This document shows positions 39,749 through 51,203 of a stretch of DNA of 64,000 nucleotides, piece after piece. The stretch is taken from the NCBI RefSeq assembly GCF_000018585.1, contig NC_009976.1, positions 1,049,982 to 1,113,981 on the forward strand. The letters run 5' to 3'. The position numbers and the translations under genes were made by a program. Origin of the DNA: Prochlorococcus marinus str. MIT 9211 (GTDB taxonomy: Bacteria > Cyanobacteriota > Cyanobacteriia > PCC-6307 > Cyanobiaceae). Every line of letters begins with the position of its first letter. The stretch's first letter is position 1. The notes under the pieces are model-generated. The model was not told the DNA's origin, made no database searches, and saw only the letters and a program-made list of their open reading frames with translations.

Positions 39749-40861
39749 TTGCCCACAAATAAACCATCATTCCTTAACTCTCTCAGACAAATGGTCGGTG
39801 CCACTTTCAAACAGAAAAAGTTAATTAGTCTCTTTTCTTTTCTTTTAGTACTAATAGGGGGTGGAGTTGTATGGAAAATTGGACCTGGCAAGGGAAATGC
39901 CAGAGATATCACAAGCTATACAATGAATGCGGAGAAAGGTAAACTCCCTTCTATTATTAGTGCAAGCGGCGAATTACAAGCTGAGAAAACTATTAACGTG
40001 AACCCTCATCGACAAGGGCTTATTCAAGAGGTTTATGTAGAGGAAGGAGACCCAGTTGCGAGGAACCAATTAATTGCAAAAATCAGTGACAGAGATTTTC
40101 CATTTCGCCTAAGTGAGCTAAGAGCTGAGTTTGAAAATAAACAGTCTGCATTTAAACGTCGAAAACAACTTTTTGATGAAGGGGCAATAAGTGCAGAAAA
40201 ATACAGCGAGTATAAAAAAGATTTTCTAACAAGCAAGGCTCGCCTTGAACAAATACAAGTTGAAGGAGAAGAACTATTGATTCGAGCCCCCTTCAAGGGA
40301 ATGGTAACAGCAAGATATGTAGAACCAGGTTCTTTTGTTTCCCCTAATTCAAGGTCATCAACAAATCAAGGCTCACCTAAAACTTCTGTTGTTGAGATCT
40401 CACAAGGCCTTCAAGTGATTGCAAAAGTTCCTGAGAGTGAGATAGGTCGTATTCAAAAAGAACAAAAGGCAAGTGTTCGTGTAGAAGCTTTCCCTGATGA
40501 GAGATTTGAATCAATTGTCAATAACATTGCTCCTAGAGCTGTAAGAAGCAATAACGTAACTTCCTTTGAAGTGAAATTGTCATTAATTAGTCCACCCCCC
40601 AAATTAAGAATTGGGATGACTGCTGATGTTGAATTTCAAGCAGGTAAAGCTGAAATGGAAACACTAGTTCCTACAGTTGCAATCGTTACAAGAGAAGGAC
40701 AACCTGGTCTCTTGATAGTTGGTGAAAACAACACACCTTTATTCCAAAAAGTAGAGCTTGGCTCTAGTAGTGGAAGTAAAACAGCAATACTTAAAGGAGT
40801 AAGTCCAGGCGATCCAATCTTTATCGATCTCCCACCATGGGCAAAAGGGAAAAGGGACTAA
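39749..40861 (+). CDS. Efflux RND/ABC periplasmic adaptor subunit (HlyD family)
   Basis: 370 codons from a TTG, or 356 from an ATG at 39791. A single N-terminal membrane anchor (about residues 22-42, LISLFSFLLVLIGGGVVWKI) is followed by a barrel/lipoyl half-motif 'VNPHRQGLIQEVYVEEGDPVARNQLIAKI', a short coiled coil (about 120-175) and the second lipoyl half 'IRAPFKGMVTARYVEPGSFV' with beta-barrel 'VPESEIGRI'. Such adaptors join an inner-membrane pump to an outer-membrane channel. No pump gene is adjacent; it stands before polA. Confidence 0.9.
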   Translation: MPTNKPSFLNSLRQMVGATFKQKKLISLFSFLLVLIGGGVVWKIGPGKGNARDITSYTMNAEKGKLPSIISASGELQAEKTINVNPHRQGLIQEVYVEEGDPVARNQLIAKISDRDFPFRLSELRAEFENKQSAFKRRKQLFDEGAISAEKYSEYKKDFLTSKARLEQIQVEGEELLIRAPFKGMVTARYVEPGSFVSPNSRSSTNQGSPKTSVVEISQGLQVIAKVPESEIGRIQKEQKASVRVEAFPDERFESIVNNIAPRAVRSNNVTSFEVKLSLISPPPKLRIGMTADVEFQAGKAEMETLVPTVAIVTREGQPGLLIVGENNTPLFQKVELGSSSGSKTAILKGVSPGDPIFIDLPPWAKGKRD

Positions 40862-40894
40862 TCATATCTCTACCAAATTACTAATTTAAACTCA

Positions 40895-43852
40895 ATGACT
40901 AGTGAACAGAAAAAACCAACTTTACTTCTTGTTGATGGGCATTCACTGGCTTTTAGAAGTTTTTATGCATTTAGCAAAGGAGGTGAAGGTGGTCTTGCAA
41001 CGAAAGAAGGCCTACCGACAAGTGTTACTTATGGTTTTCTCAAAAGCCTGCTAGATAACTGTAGAGCAATTAGTCCTCAGGGAATAACAATTGCATTTGA
41101 TACTCCCGAGCCAACATTTCGGCACAAAACTGATCCAAATTATAAAGCGAATAGAGATATTGCTCCTCCAATATTCTTCCAAGATTTAGAACAGCTACAA
41201 ATAATCCTTGAGAAGGATCTCAACCTCTCAATATGTACTGCTCCTGGATATGAAGCTGATGATGTACTTGGGACATTAGCGAACAAAGCAGCTGACAATG
41301 GTTGGATAGTCCGTATTCTTTCTGGAGACAGAGATCTCTTTCAATTAGTAGATGATGAACGAAATATAGCTATAATGTATATGGGTGGTGGCCCTTATGG
41401 TAAGAGTGGCAACCCTACTCTAATAAATGAAGCTGGTGTCAAGACAAAGCTTGGTATCGTACCAACAAAAGTCATAGACTTTAAAGCTCTAACTGGAGAT
41501 AGTTCAGATAATATTCCTGGTGTCAAAGGCGTGGGACCAAAAACAGCAATCAATCTTCTAAATGAGAATAAGGATCTTGATGGTGTATTTGCCTCCTTAG
41601 AACTATTAGAATCACAAGGAGAGAAAGCTTACAAAGGAGCAATCAAAGGTGCTTTAAAAGCAAAGCTTAAGCAAGGCAAAGACAATGCCTATCTTTCACG
41701 CCATCTTGCAGAGATTCTAGTAGAGGTACCTATTGAGCCTCTACCATCTTTTAAATTAAGTGAAATCAACAGAGAAAATCTAGAAAACTCTCTTCAAAAG
41801 CTTGAATTAAATAGCCTAGTTCGACAAATGCCAGCTTTTGTTGCCACATTCTCACCTGGTGGTTTTAGTGCCCACAAAAAAACTATTAATACAAAAAGCT
41901 CAAATACCTCAAGCAAAAACCAACAAAATAGAGAAAATTTGCCAGACGAGAAAGAAGGCATACCAACTATTATGCCTCAAATTATCAGCAATAATTCTGA
42001 ACTTTCTGTCCTTATAGAGAACCTATTGCAACTTGACGACCCTATACAGCCTGTCGCCATTGATACAGAGACTACAAGTTTAAATCCATTTCAATCTGAA
42101 TTAGTGGGAATAGGTCTTTGCTGGGGGGAAAGACCCGAACAAATCGCATATATTCCTTTAGGTCACATAACTGAAGACCTATTTGAAGACCAGTCAAGTA
42201 ATCTACAGCTACCATTAATAGATGTAATAAAAGGATTATCTCCTTGGCTTGGCAGTTCAGAGCACCCAAAAGTACTTCAAAACGCCAAGTATGACCGATT
42301 AATATTTCTCCAGTATGGGATCCCTTTAGAAGGCGTAATAATGGACACACTGCTGGCTGATTACCTTTGTGATGTAACTCATAGGCATAGCCTCGAGGCA
42401 ATGGCAAAAAGAGAATTTGGGTTTACGCCAACAAACTTTAATGAAATTGTTGGCAAAGACGAAACCTTCAAGAATGTAAGCATCAGTACAGCAAGCCTCT
42501 ACTGTGGCATGGATGTATATCTAACAAGAAAACTCTATTTTCTGAAGAAATCCAATCTAGAAGAAATGGGTCAAAAGCTAATCGAACTTCTCGAAAAAGT
42601 AGAGCAGCCTCTTGAACCAATACTTGCAGATATGGAGGCTAGAGGTATCCGGATTGATATTCCTTATTTAAAAGAGCTGTCAATTGAGTTAAACAAAGCA
42701 CTTAAAAACATAGAAAAAAGCGCCTACAAAATTGCAAAAACTGATTTCAACCTGAGCTCTCCGAAGCAATTAGGGGAAGTACTATTTGAGCAATTAGGCC
42801 TTGACAAGAAAAAGTCTAGGCGCACAAAAACTGGTTGGAGTACAGATGCCAATGTGTTAGAGAGGCTTCAAGGCGATAACCCTATTGTTCCTTTAGTTAT
42901 AGAACATAGAACACTTAGCAAGTTACTTAGTACATATGTAGAAGCCCTGCCTCAACTAGTTGAGGCACAAACTGGAAGAGTACATACTGATTTCAATCAA
43001 GCAGTTACTGCAACAGGAAGGTTGAGTAGCAGTAATCCAAACTTACAAAATATCCCTATCCGCACTGAATTTAGTCGTCGTATCCGCAAAGCTTTTCTGC
43101 CTAGAGAAGGCTGGCAATTATTAAGCGCTGACTATTCACAAATAGAGCTTAGGATTCTTGCACACCTTTCGGGAGAAGCCTCCCTTCAAGAGGCCTATAG
43201 GAATGGAGATGATGTTCATGCATTAACGGCAAAAATCTTACTAGATAAAGAATCAATTACTTCTAATGAGAGGCGTCTAGGGAAAACAATCAACTTTGGA
43301 GTAATTTATGGGATGGGTGTTCAACGTTTTGCTCGTTCAACAGGAGTATCGCAATCAGAAGCTAAAGACTTCTTGAACCGATACAAAGAGAGATATACAA
43401 ATGTTTTTTCATATTTAGAGCTTCAAGAGAGACTGGCTTTAAGTAAAGGCTTTGTAGAAACCATACTTGGCAGAAGACGTCACTTTCATTTTGATAAGAA
43501 TGGCTTGGGTCGCCTACTAGGGAAAAACCCCTTAGAAATAGATCTAAAGCTGGCTCGTAGAGCTGGAATGGAAGCTCAACAACTTCGAGCTGCAGCTAAT
43601 GCACCAATCCAGGGCTCTAGCGCAGATATTATTAAAGTGGCCATGGTTAAGCTCGACAAAGAATTAAAAAATGAAGGATTGCCAGCCAACTTACTTTTAC
43701 AGGTACATGATGAGTTGGTTCTAGAGGTAGATCCAACAGCAACTGAACAAGTTAAGGCTTTAGTAATTCATACAATGGAAAAGGCTGTTTTGCTTAATGT
43801 TCCACTAGTTGTAGAAGCATCCGTAGGCAAGAATTGGATGGATGCAAAATGA
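40895..43852 (+). CDS. polA: DNA polymerase I
   Basis: 985 residues from an ATG. The 5' nuclease domain (about 1-300) includes '[16 protein letters not shown]' and '[18 protein letters not shown]'. The 3'-5' exonuclease keeps its motifs: 'AIDTETTSL' (D and E), 'QNAKYDRL', 'YCGMD'. Polymerase motif A '[19 protein letters not shown]', motif B '[14 protein letters not shown]' and motif C '[11 protein letters not shown]' are intact. It fills gaps in replication and repair. Its last four bases overlap the start of cysS (ATGA). Confidence 0.98.
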   Translation: MTSEQKKPTLLLVDGHSLAFRSFYAFSKGGEGGLATKEGLPTSVTYGFLKSLLDNCRAISPQGITIAFDTPEPTFRHKTDPNYKANRDIAPPIFFQDLEQLQIILEKDLNLSICTAPGYEADDVLGTLANKAADNGWIVRILSGDRDLFQLVDDERNIAIMYMGGGPYGKSGNPTLINEAGVKTKLGIVPTKVIDFKALTGDSSDNIPGVKGVGPKTAINLLNENKDLDGVFASLELLESQGEKAYKGAIKGALKAKLKQGKDNAYLSRHLAEILVEVPIEPLPSFKLSEINRENLENSLQKLELNSLVRQMPAFVATFSPGGFSAHKKTINTKSSNTSSKNQQNRENLPDEKEGIPTIMPQIISNNSELSVLIENLLQLDDPIQPVAIDTETTSLNPFQSELVGIGLCWGERPEQIAYIPLGHITEDLFEDQSSNLQLPLIDVIKGLSPWLGSSEHPKVLQNAKYDRLIFLQYGIPLEGVIMDTLLADYLCDVTHRHSLEAMAKREFGFTPTNFNEIVGKDETFKNVSISTASLYCGMDVYLTRKLYFLKKSNLEEMGQKLIELLEKVEQPLEPILADMEARGIRIDIPYLKELSIELNKALKNIEKSAYKIAKTDFNLSSPKQLGEVLFEQLGLDKKKSRRTKTGWSTDANVLERLQGDNPIVPLVIEHRTLSKLLSTYVEALPQLVEAQTGRVHTDFNQAVTATGRLSSSNPNLQNIPIRTEFSRRIRKAFLPREGWQLLSADYSQIELRILAHLSGEASLQEAYRNGDDVHALTAKILLDKESITSNERRLGKTINFGVIYGMGVQRFARSTGVSQSEAKDFLNRYKERYTNVFSYLELQERLALSKGFVETILGRRRHFHFDKNGLGRLLGKNPLEIDLKLARRAGMEAQQLRAAANAPIQGSSADIIKVAMVKLDKELKNEGLPANLLLQVHDELVLEVDPTATEQVKALVIHTMEKAVLLNVPLVVEASVGKNWMDAK

Positions 43853-45399
43853 AAAAACAACCAATAGTAGACACCTCTGATAAGAAGCCCAATGTTCAAG
43901 TGGCATTTAAATTAACCAACACTCTTACTCAACAGACTGAAGTTTTCAATCCACTAAAACCTAATCATGTAACCATCTATTGTTGTGGAGTTACTGTCTA
44001 TGACTTATGTCACCTTGGCCATGCCCGTAGTTATATATCTTGGGATGTCCTGAGACGATACTTTATCTGGCAAGGATATAAAGTCACTTTTGTCCAAAAC
44101 TTTACGGATATCGATGACAAAATAATTTCTCGAGCAGCTAAAGAGAACTCCACCATGAATGAAGTGAGCGAGCGTAATATCAAAGAGTTTCATAAAGATA
44201 TGGATTCACTAGGAATTTTGCGCCCAGATCGAATGCCCAGGGCGACAAAGTGCATAGATGGAATTCGTTCAATGATTCAAGATTTAGAAGCTAAAGGCGC
44301 AGCTTATTCAACAGAAGGAGATGTCTATTTTGCTGTAATGAGACATCCAAATTATGGAAAACTAAGTGGTAGAGATCTATCAGCGCAACAACTAAATGCT
44401 GAGGGTCGTGTAACAGAAAAGGAAAAAGCTCGCAAGCAACATCCTTTTGATTTTGCTCTATGGAAGAGCGCAAAAGACGGAGAACCAAGCTTCTCTTCCC
44501 CCTGGGGGAGCGGTAGGCCTGGCTGGCATATTGAATGCTCCGCAATGGTTCTTCAAGAGCTTGGTGAAACAATCGATATTCATCTCGGAGGAGCAGATCT
44601 TGTTTTCCCTCATCATGAAAATGAAATAGCGCAATCAGAAGCTGCTACTGGTAAAAAGCTAGCAAATTATTGGCTCCATAACGGCATGGTAAATGTCGGA
44701 GGGCAAAAAATGAGTAAATCCCTTGGCAATTTCACAACAATAAGAAGTCTTTTAGAGGAAGGCGTCTCAGCAATGACACTGAGGTTTTTTATTCTGCAAG
44801 CCCACTATCGCAAACCACTGGATTTCACATTAGAAGGACTTGAGGCTGCTTCATCAGGGTGGAAAGGACTTAATACTGCTATCTGTCTAGGCGAAGTCAA
44901 CAAAAACATTCTTCAATGGCCCAAGCATCCAGTCAATAAAACAACAGAGACAAACTCTACGCCTACTGAGGCTAGAGAGGAGTTAGATCATTTACGTCAA
45001 CGTTTTATAGATGTTATGAATGATGACCTCAATACTTCAGCGGCCATGGCTGTACTATTTGAGCTGGCACGACCTTTAAAGTCTATAGCAAATGAAATCG
45101 AACGTAACCCTTACAAGCAAATCCCTGATATCAAAGCAAAAAAATTATACGCAAGGTGGCTTACTCTCGTTGAACTTGCGAATGTTCTTGGCCTTCAAGG
45201 AGAAATGAAACAAGAGAACTTGTCAAGAAACTCATCAATACCTAATAAAAGTGTAATTGAAGAAGCAATTAAACAACGCAGTGCGGCCAAACGAGTACGC
45301 AATTATGAGAAAGCGGATCAAATAAGGGATGACCTAAAAAAACAGGGAATAGAGTTAATTGACAAATCTGAAGGTGTTACTGATTGGATTCGAATTTAA
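43849..45399 (+). CDS. cysS: Cysteinyl-tRNA synthetase
   Basis: 516 residues from the ATG at 43849. HIGH-type signature '[12 protein letters not shown]', zinc/substrate cysteines in '[10 protein letters not shown]', '[10 protein letters not shown]' and the His of '[12 protein letters not shown]', and the 'KMSKSLGNF' motif. Anticodon-binding C-terminal helices follow. It charges tRNA-Cys in the cytosol. Translationally coupled to polA by ATGA overlap. Confidence 0.98.
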   Translation: MKKQPIVDTSDKKPNVQVAFKLTNTLTQQTEVFNPLKPNHVTIYCCGVTVYDLCHLGHARSYISWDVLRRYFIWQGYKVTFVQNFTDIDDKIISRAAKENSTMNEVSERNIKEFHKDMDSLGILRPDRMPRATKCIDGIRSMIQDLEAKGAAYSTEGDVYFAVMRHPNYGKLSGRDLSAQQLNAEGRVTEKEKARKQHPFDFALWKSAKDGEPSFSSPWGSGRPGWHIECSAMVLQELGETIDIHLGGADLVFPHHENEIAQSEAATGKKLANYWLHNGMVNVGGQKMSKSLGNFTTIRSLLEEGVSAMTLRFFILQAHYRKPLDFTLEGLEAASSGWKGLNTAICLGEVNKNILQWPKHPVNKTTETNSTPTEAREELDHLRQRFIDVMNDDLNTSAAMAVLFELARPLKSIANEIERNPYKQIPDIKAKKLYARWLTLVELANVLGLQGEMKQENLSRNSSIPNKSVIEEAIKQRSAAKRVRNYEKADQIRDDLKKQGIELIDKSEGVTDWIRI

Positions 45400-45486
45400 T
45401 TTTTTTGTCATTCCCTCTCAGATAATGAATTTTTTGCTTTAGATCAAACCATAGAATGAGAGACTATATGCAGTTGTCTGGGCAAT

Positions 45487-46740
45487 GTGAAAGCTATCAG
45501 CGTGCTGGGCTCCACTGGTTCTATTGGTACCCAAACTCTTCAGATAGCCGAAGAATTTCCGGAGCAATTCAAAGTTGTTTCTCTAACAGCAGGTCGCAAC
45601 CTAACCCTGTTAATAGAGCAAATAAAAAAACACAGTCCTGAAGTAGTCGCTCTTGCAGAAGAATGTCTTGTCCAAGAGCTTCAAGAAAGACTAGATAATA
45701 TAAATCCCTCAGAAAAACCCAAAAAATTCCCGAAATTGTTTGGAGGTCCCGAAGGTCTAAACATTGCGGCTTCTTGGGACCACTCTGACCTTGTCGTCAC
45801 TGGAATAGTTGGCTGTGCAGGTCTTTTACCAACGCTAGCCGCAATAAAAGCCGGTAAAGATATTGCGCTAGCCAATAAAGAAACTCTTATCGCAGCAGGG
45901 CCAGTTGTATTGCCAGAATTAAAGAAAAGTGGAAGTAGGCTATTACCAGCTGATTCCGAACATTCAGCAATATTCCAATGCCTCCAAGGCACACCTTGGG
46001 CCGAGAATGCACGTCTCTCAACAGGGGTACCAACACCTGGGTTAAGAAATATTCAACTCACTGCATCTGGAGGTGCTTTTAGAGACTGGTCAATCGATGA
46101 GCTGAGAAATGCATCTGTTAAAGATGCAACAAGTCATCCCAACTGGAGCATGGGGAAAAAGATTACTGTCGATTCAGCAACTCTTATGAATAAGGGGCTA
46201 GAAGTTATAGAAGCTCATTATTTATTTGGTCTCAATTACAACCACATAGAGATTGTCATTCATCCACAAAGCATTATTCATTCAATGATTGAATTGGGAG
46301 ATTCATCTGTTTTAGCCCAAATGGGTTGGCCAGATATGAAGCTTCCAATTCTCTATGCAATGAGCTGGCCAAATAGAATAGAAACTCCTTGGAAAAGGCT
46401 AAGTCTTCCTGAAATAGGGAGTCTAACCTTCAAATCACCAGACACTGCTAAGTATCCATGTATGGAACTTGCCTATTCTGCTGGAAGATCAGGAGGTACG
46501 ATGCCCGCCGTTCTCAATGCAGCGAATGAAGAAGCTGTAGCACAATTCTTAAAAGAAAAAATTCATTTCCTAAGCATTCCAAAAATAATTGAGAGTGTTT
46601 GCGAACAACATAAAAATGACTTAAATCAGAATCCTAAGCTTAATGATGTAATTGCCGTGGACGAATGGGCTCGAAGAGTAGTTAGAGAAAACGTACTAAC
46701 TAATGCTAATAGATATTCCATGGCTAACACTGCAGAATGA
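45487..46740 (+). CDS. dxr: 1-deoxy-D-xylulose 5-phosphate reductoisomerase
   Basis: 417 residues from a GTG. NADPH motif '[15 protein letters not shown]' near residue 6, '[12 protein letters not shown]' and '[15 protein letters not shown]' metal/substrate site, '[10 protein letters not shown]' and '[28 protein letters not shown]' (in parts). It catalyses the second step of the MEP isoprenoid pathway, supplying chlorophyll and carotenoid side chains. Its stop overlaps the next gene by four bases (ATGA). Confidence 0.98.
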   Translation: MKAISVLGSTGSIGTQTLQIAEEFPEQFKVVSLTAGRNLTLLIEQIKKHSPEVVALAEECLVQELQERLDNINPSEKPKKFPKLFGGPEGLNIAASWDHSDLVVTGIVGCAGLLPTLAAIKAGKDIALANKETLIAAGPVVLPELKKSGSRLLPADSEHSAIFQCLQGTPWAENARLSTGVPTPGLRNIQLTASGGAFRDWSIDELRNASVKDATSHPNWSMGKKITVDSATLMNKGLEVIEAHYLFGLNYNHIEIVIHPQSIIHSMIELGDSSVLAQMGWPDMKLPILYAMSWPNRIETPWKRLSLPEIGSLTFKSPDTAKYPCMELAYSAGRSGGTMPAVLNAANEEAVAQFLKEKIHFLSIPKIIESVCEQHKNDLNQNPKLNDVIAVDEWARRVVRENVLTNANRYSMANTAE

Positions 46741-47081
46741 ATCTGCAAATCAGCCATCATCTTTTATTATGTGCATCACCTAAGAATGCATTATGTTGTA
46801 AACCGGAGAATGGAATCAATAGTTGGAAAAGACTTAAAAAAATCTTAAAAGATTTAAACCTAGAGGATCCTCAACGTCCAGAAGGAATTGTATTACGAAG
46901 CAAAGTGGATTGTCTAAGAGTTTGCAAGGAAGGTCCCATTCTTTTAATTTGGCCAGATGGAATTTGGTATGAGAAAGTAACTCCAGATTTGATTGAGCAA
47001 ATAATTAATCAACACGTAATTGGTGGGATCCCAATACAAGAATTTATATGCAAACAAACGCCTTTACAGAAATACTTATGA
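46737..47081 (+). CDS. (2Fe-2S) thioredoxin-like ferredoxin protein
   Basis: 114 residues from an ATG. Cysteines at 12, 20/21, 59 and 63 ([12 protein letters not shown] ... DCLRVC) follow the C-x7-8-C ... C-x3-C pattern of the thioredoxin-fold [2Fe-2S] ferredoxins. '[32 protein letters not shown]' (parts) completes the fold. Its start overlaps the dxr stop, so it belongs to that transcript. Its electron partner is unknown; a link to the MEP pathway's iron-sulfur enzymes is possible but unproven. Confidence 0.88.
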   Translation: MNLQISHHLLLCASPKNALCCKPENGINSWKRLKKILKDLNLEDPQRPEGIVLRSKVDCLRVCKEGPILLIWPDGIWYEKVTPDLIEQIINQHVIGGIPIQEFICKQTPLQKYL

Positions 47082-47087
47082 GCACAT

Positions 47088-48194
47088 CTAACTCGCTAGC
47101 TTGATAAGCCAGCGCTTTACAACTTCATCACTCCAACAACCATTTACTCCATGAAATCCATTATGCCCCCCTCTAGAGGAAAGGCATATATCTACTTTAA
47201 AAGGTGGTTTGTAAGATCCCATCTTTTCTGACAACTTCCTAAGCGCTGCTGAAGGAACCCATGGATCATCCAAAGATTGAACAAACAGTGTATTAGGCAA
47301 ATCATAAGGATCCCCAAGGAGTTTCTTTAATGGAGAGGCTTTCTCGTAGTACTCATCAACATCCTTATACCCCCATCGTGGGGCTGTGATAGCAGAGTCA
47401 AATAATCGAATAGATGAGACTTTTAATAAGCTCGAATTATTTCTGCCAATTAAAGCATCTCGTTCAGCATCAATGAGTCCAAAGGGGTCTGCAATAGTTT
47501 GTTTAACCAGACGCCGCAAAAGCCAATTCTGATAAAAGCGATTACGCGGTCGTTCTATAGCAGCACTACACTCCACTAAATCTAAAGGGCTACTAATACA
47601 GGCTAAGCCGTCTAAAACTGCCTGGTTTTGGAAGATTGAATGATGAGCTAATCCAGAGTAGGCATTCAATAAAATTGTTCCTCCAAGTGATATGCCCACT
47701 CCAAAAAGTGGTAGTGATTCTGGCTTACAGTTCTCTGTGAGTGCTAGCGAGCGACAAATTTCCCTAGCTTTAACTAACACAGGCTTTAAGTCACTGTCAC
47801 ATTTTGCTGAATATGTGCCCGGTGCAAATTTTCTTCCAGGATCAGCGCCTCTAAGATTCAACCTCAAGACAGCAAAGCCTGCTTTCAAAAAATTTAAAGC
47901 CATGCGTCTTAGACCACTACGTCTACTGGAGCCTCCTAAGCCGTGAAGAATTAAAATCACCCCACGAATCTCAAGAGACTTATGTGGTCGGTTCAGGAAA
48001 GCAATTAGATGCCCAGCGCCTCTCTCTTTATTAGGCATTGAAGGTATTTCTATTTGAATAATTTCTCCTGTTGCAGGAAGCAGCTGATCTCTGATAAAAG
48101 TATCTCTAAGTGTTTGTAGATCTCCCCCTAGCCAAGGGAACTTCTCTTGGAAAGGATCTATTCCAAGTTCTTTAAGCAACACTAATTCATTCAA
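47088..48194 (-). CDS. Alpha/beta hydrolase of the YheT/ABHD type
   Basis: 368 codons; the TTG at 48194 overlaps the pntB stop (TTGA). 'ILILHGLGGSSRRSGLRRMA' holds the oxyanion HG, 'FGVGISLGGTILLNA' is the nucleophile elbow (G-x-S-L-G), and the catalytic Asp/His lie in 'SLDDPWVP' and 'RGGHNGF'. The N-terminus 'FPWLGGDLQTL' fits YheT ('W..G..QTL'). It is an esterase of unknown substrate. Co-transcribed with the transhydrogenase genes, which lie upstream. Confidence 0.88.
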   Translation of the reverse strand: MNELVLLKELGIDPFQEKFPWLGGDLQTLRDTFIRDQLLPATGEIIQIEIPSMPNKERGAGHLIAFLNRPHKSLEIRGVILILHGLGGSSRRSGLRRMALNFLKAGFAVLRLNLRGADPGRKFAPGTYSAKCDSDLKPVLVKAREICRSLALTENCKPESLPLFGVGISLGGTILLNAYSGLAHHSIFQNQAVLDGLACISSPLDLVECSAAIERPRNRFYQNWLLRRLVKQTIADPFGLIDAERDALIGRNNSSLLKVSSIRLFDSAITAPRWGYKDVDEYYEKASPLKKLLGDPYDLPNTLFVQSLDDPWVPSAALRKLSEKMGSYKPPFKVDICLSSRGGHNGFHGVNGCWSDEVVKRWLIKLAS

Positions 48195-49624
48195 CCTTTA
48201 CTACCAATACCCAACTCCTTCAATTCCACTAAAAGGTCACCTAGTACTTTTTTTGCATCACCAAAAACCATAGACGTATTAGTTAACTCAAACAAATCAT
48301 TTTTAATACCTGAATAGCCTGCACTCATACCTCTTTTCACAACAAATACTGTTCTGGCATCTTGGACATCAAGAACTGGCATCCCATATAAAGGAGAACT
48401 TGGATTATTTTTAGCCTGTGGATTAACTACATCATTTGCACCAAGAACAAGAACAACATCAGTAGCAGGAAACTCGGGATTGATAACATCCATTTCCTTC
48501 AACTGTTCATATGGGACATCAGCTTCTGCTAGAAGAACATTCATATGACCTGGCATTCGACCTGCAACAGGATGAATTGCATAAGTAACATTAATCCCAT
48601 TAGCTTCCAACGATCGAGTAACTTCCCTAAGAGTATGTTGAGCCTGAGCGACTGCTAATCCATAACCTGGAACAATTACAACTCTTTCAGCAGCTTCTAG
48701 TGTTAAAGCACATTCCTCAACACTGCAACTTGTAATATTTGTATATTCCCCTGCCGTTCCTTCACCAGAAGATGTATCGACGCCAATAGCACCTCCAAAA
48801 AGCACAGATATCAGAGATCTATTCATTCCATTGCACATAACTTGAGTCAGTATTAACCCTGCCGCTCCTACCATTGCACCAGCAACTATTAGAAGCTGAC
48901 TACGAACAACAAAACCTGCTGCTGCTGCTGCTACGCCGGAGTAGCTATTAAGCAACGAAATAACTACAGGCATATCAGCACCACCAATAGGCAATGTGAC
49001 TCCTATCCCAAGCAAACTAGAACTAATAACAAGTAGAAAAAGCCCTCTGTCGCCACCAATTGAGATTTCAAAGAAAGCTATTAAAGCTAGAACAAACAAA
49101 GCAATATTGACAATATGACGAATCTTGCTTTGCATCCATGGTGGAGTCGAAAGCCATCCCTGTAGCTTCGCCATTGCAATTATTGATCCTGTAAAGGTAA
49201 TCGCCCCTACAAAAACAGAGATCCCAATAGAGATTTTTTCAACCAATCCATTTTCAAGTTGTGCTGTTGTATTGGAAAAAAGGGCAACTGCCAAAGCAAC
49301 AAGCAAAGAAGACATTCCTCCGCAGCCATTAAACAATGCCACTGTTTCTGGCATGGCAGTCATTGGGACCCTTTTTGCAGTAATTGCTCCTAAGCATGCT
49401 CCTATCACTGAGCCAAAGACTATCCAAAGCCATGCAGTAAGAGATATACCAATATCTCCAAGAGAATTGACCAACACCCCAAATACGGCAAGGGTCATTG
49501 CTACAGCAGCAAGACGATTAGCTTCTCGCGCAGATCTAACTTTAGAAAGTCCCTTGATCCCTAAAGCCAAAAAGAGAACAGCTAATAGGTCGATAGAGTA
49601 TTTAAGAATTTCGGTAAACGTCAT
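48191..49624 (-). CDS. pntB: NAD(P) transhydrogenase beta subunit PntB
   Basis: 477 residues from the ATG at 49624. The N-terminal half is membrane helices ('AVAMTLAVFGVLVNSLGDIG', 'GIGVTLPIGGADMPVVISLLNS'). The C-terminal NADP(H) domain has 'IVPGYGLAVAQAQHTLREV' and 'VLVLGANDVVNPQAKNNP'. It couples proton flow across the membrane to hydride transfer from NADH to NADP. Order on the minus strand: pntA part 1, pntA part 2, pntB, hydrolase. Confidence 0.97.
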   Translation of the reverse strand: MTFTEILKYSIDLLAVLFLALGIKGLSKVRSAREANRLAAVAMTLAVFGVLVNSLGDIGISLTAWLWIVFGSVIGACLGAITAKRVPMTAMPETVALFNGCGGMSSLLVALAVALFSNTTAQLENGLVEKISIGISVFVGAITFTGSIIAMAKLQGWLSTPPWMQSKIRHIVNIALFVLALIAFFEISIGGDRGLFLLVISSSLLGIGVTLPIGGADMPVVISLLNSYSGVAAAAAGFVVRSQLLIVAGAMVGAAGLILTQVMCNGMNRSLISVLFGGAIGVDTSSGEGTAGEYTNITSCSVEECALTLEAAERVVIVPGYGLAVAQAQHTLREVTRSLEANGINVTYAIHPVAGRMPGHMNVLLAEADVPYEQLKEMDVINPEFPATDVVLVLGANDVVNPQAKNNPSSPLYGMPVLDVQDARTVFVVKRGMSAGYSGIKNDLFELTNTSMVFGDAKKVLGDLLVELKELGIGSKG

Positions 49625-49635
49625 CAAAACTTCTC

Positions 49636-49929
49636 CTATTTACGAGGTGATTTACGACTAAACATTGCAAGCATCCTGTCTGTTACAAGGAATCCACCAA
49701 CTACGTTGAACAGTGCGAACCCTAAGGAAACAGCACCCATAACCAATAAAGGAATATTGTTACCAGCTTTAATTATCAAGGTTAAAGCTGCGAGCATTGT
49801 GATCCCTGATATCGCATTAGCTCCACTCATTAAAGGCGTATGCAAAGTAGGAGGCACTTTCCCAATCAACTCCAATCCAAGAAGACTTCCAAGAAGAAGT
49901 ACCCATAGAGCTTCACTTAAGAAAGACAT
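49636..49929 (-). CDS. pntA: NAD(P) transhydrogenase alpha subunit part 2 (membrane segment)
   Basis: 97 residues from an ATG. Three to four membrane helices with 'TPLMSGANAISGITMLAALTL' and 'GAVSLGFALFNVVGGFLVTDRMLAMF', the C-terminal part that in E. coli is fused to PntA. As in many cyanobacteria and alphaproteobacteria the alpha subunit is split. Its start overlaps the stop of part 1 by one base (TAATG). Confidence 0.95.
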   Translation of the reverse strand: MSFLSEALWVLLLGSLLGLELIGKVPPTLHTPLMSGANAISGITMLAALTLIIKAGNNIPLLVMGAVSLGFALFNVVGGFLVTDRMLAMFSRKSPRK

Positions 49930-51077
49930 TAGTTTGTACCTCCTGCATTAAAAACATTTTCATGTCGAATAACACCATTTTCGCTAATTAAAGAGCCATC
50001 AATCATTTCATCATTTGTATCAAGAATAAATTCTCCATCTTTAACCAATGGACTAATTAAAGACAGCAAATTCCTTGAATACAAAACACTTGCATGATTA
50101 GGAACGCTACATGGCAAATCTGAAGCACCTATAAGTCGAACACCTTTCCTAACAATTGTTTCTCCAGGTTTTGTTCCAAAACAATTTCCTCCCTGAGAAA
50201 CTGCAAGATCTATAACAACTGAACCTGGTCTCATTTGATCCAGCATTTCTTCATTCAACAATCTTGGTGCTTTTTTACCAGGAACTTGAGCTGTACAAAT
50301 TGCAACATCTGCCTCTGACAATTGTTCCATTAATTGCTTGCGCTGAGCAGCAAGGAACAATTCGGAAGCTTGACGTGCATACCCCCCAGCTTCATTAGGC
50401 TTTTCCTCTAATTCAGGTGGGTTAATAAACCTTGCTCCCAAAGATTCAACCTGCTCCTTCACAGCAGGACGAATATCACTTACATAAACGACTGCTCCAA
50501 GCCTTTTCGCAGTAGCAATTGCTTGAAGTCCAGCAACACCAGCTCCCAAAATAACAACTTTCGCAGGCTGGACAGTTCCAGCTGCAGTCATAAGCATTGG
50601 GAAATATCTATCTAAAGCACTAGCAGCAAGGAGGGTCGCTTTATATCCAGCAATATTTGCCTGAGAAGATAAAGCATCTGAAGATTGCGCTCTACTAATT
50701 CTTGGTAATAGTTCTAAAGCCAAAGCCGAAAGTTGATTTGACTTTAATGAAGCCTCTAAAGAAGAATTGCCATAAGGAGCTAGTAACCCCACCAATAAAG
50801 TGCCTTTGCTCAACTTTGATAAAAGTGCCTGTTGTGGAGAATTAACACAAAGGACTGCATCAACCTGCCTCAATAAATTTGAATCTTCTGCAGCAAAAAC
50901 TTCTGCTCCAGCCTTTATGTAATCTTCTTTTATAAAGCCCGCCAAGAGTCCTGCACCTTCCTGTACATGAACATGACATCCGAGTCCTAGAAACTTCTTG
51001 ATTGTTTCAGGCGTTGCAGCAACTCGGGTTTCACCCGGCAACGATTCACGGGGAATTAAAAGTCTTGGCAAAGTCAA
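49929..51077 (-). CDS. pntA: NAD(P) transhydrogenase alpha subunit part 1 (NAD-binding)
   Basis: 382 codons from a TTG; another TTG lies two codons later. 'PRESLPGETRVAATPETIKKF' (N-terminus), 'VVILGAGVAGLQAIATAKRLGAVVYVSDIR' (NAD-binding GxGxxG, in parts) and 'PGSVVIDLAVSQGGN' identify the soluble NAD(H) domain I. It delivers hydride from NADH to NADP on PntB. First gene of the pnt operon, divergent from the gene at 51204. Confidence 0.95.
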   Translation of the reverse strand: MTLPRLLIPRESLPGETRVAATPETIKKFLGLGCHVHVQEGAGLLAGFIKEDYIKAGAEVFAAEDSNLLRQVDAVLCVNSPQQALLSKLSKGTLLVGLLAPYGNSSLEASLKSNQLSALALELLPRISRAQSSDALSSQANIAGYKATLLAASALDRYFPMLMTAAGTVQPAKVVILGAGVAGLQAIATAKRLGAVVYVSDIRPAVKEQVESLGARFINPPELEEKPNEAGGYARQASELFLAAQRKQLMEQLSEADVAICTAQVPGKKAPRLLNEEMLDQMRPGSVVIDLAVSQGGNCFGTKPGETIVRKGVRLIGASDLPCSVPNHASVLYSRNLLSLISPLVKDGEFILDTNDEMIDGSLISENGVIRHENVFNAGGTN

Positions 51078-51203
51078 AAAGCTTTTTCATATTGAGATTA
51101 AGACCGAAAAGGTCCTAAGACCAGGACTTTCTTAAAAAAAAGGTTTTCCTTCCGATGGTTTTTAGCTAAGAAGAAAATAGGATCCTAAATAATCAGTACG
51201 AAA

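Noticed and set aside
49706-49951. Plus-strand ORFs opposite pntA/pntB (also 49125-49661)
   Set aside because: Antisense to well-conserved transhydrogenase genes; low-complexity translations.
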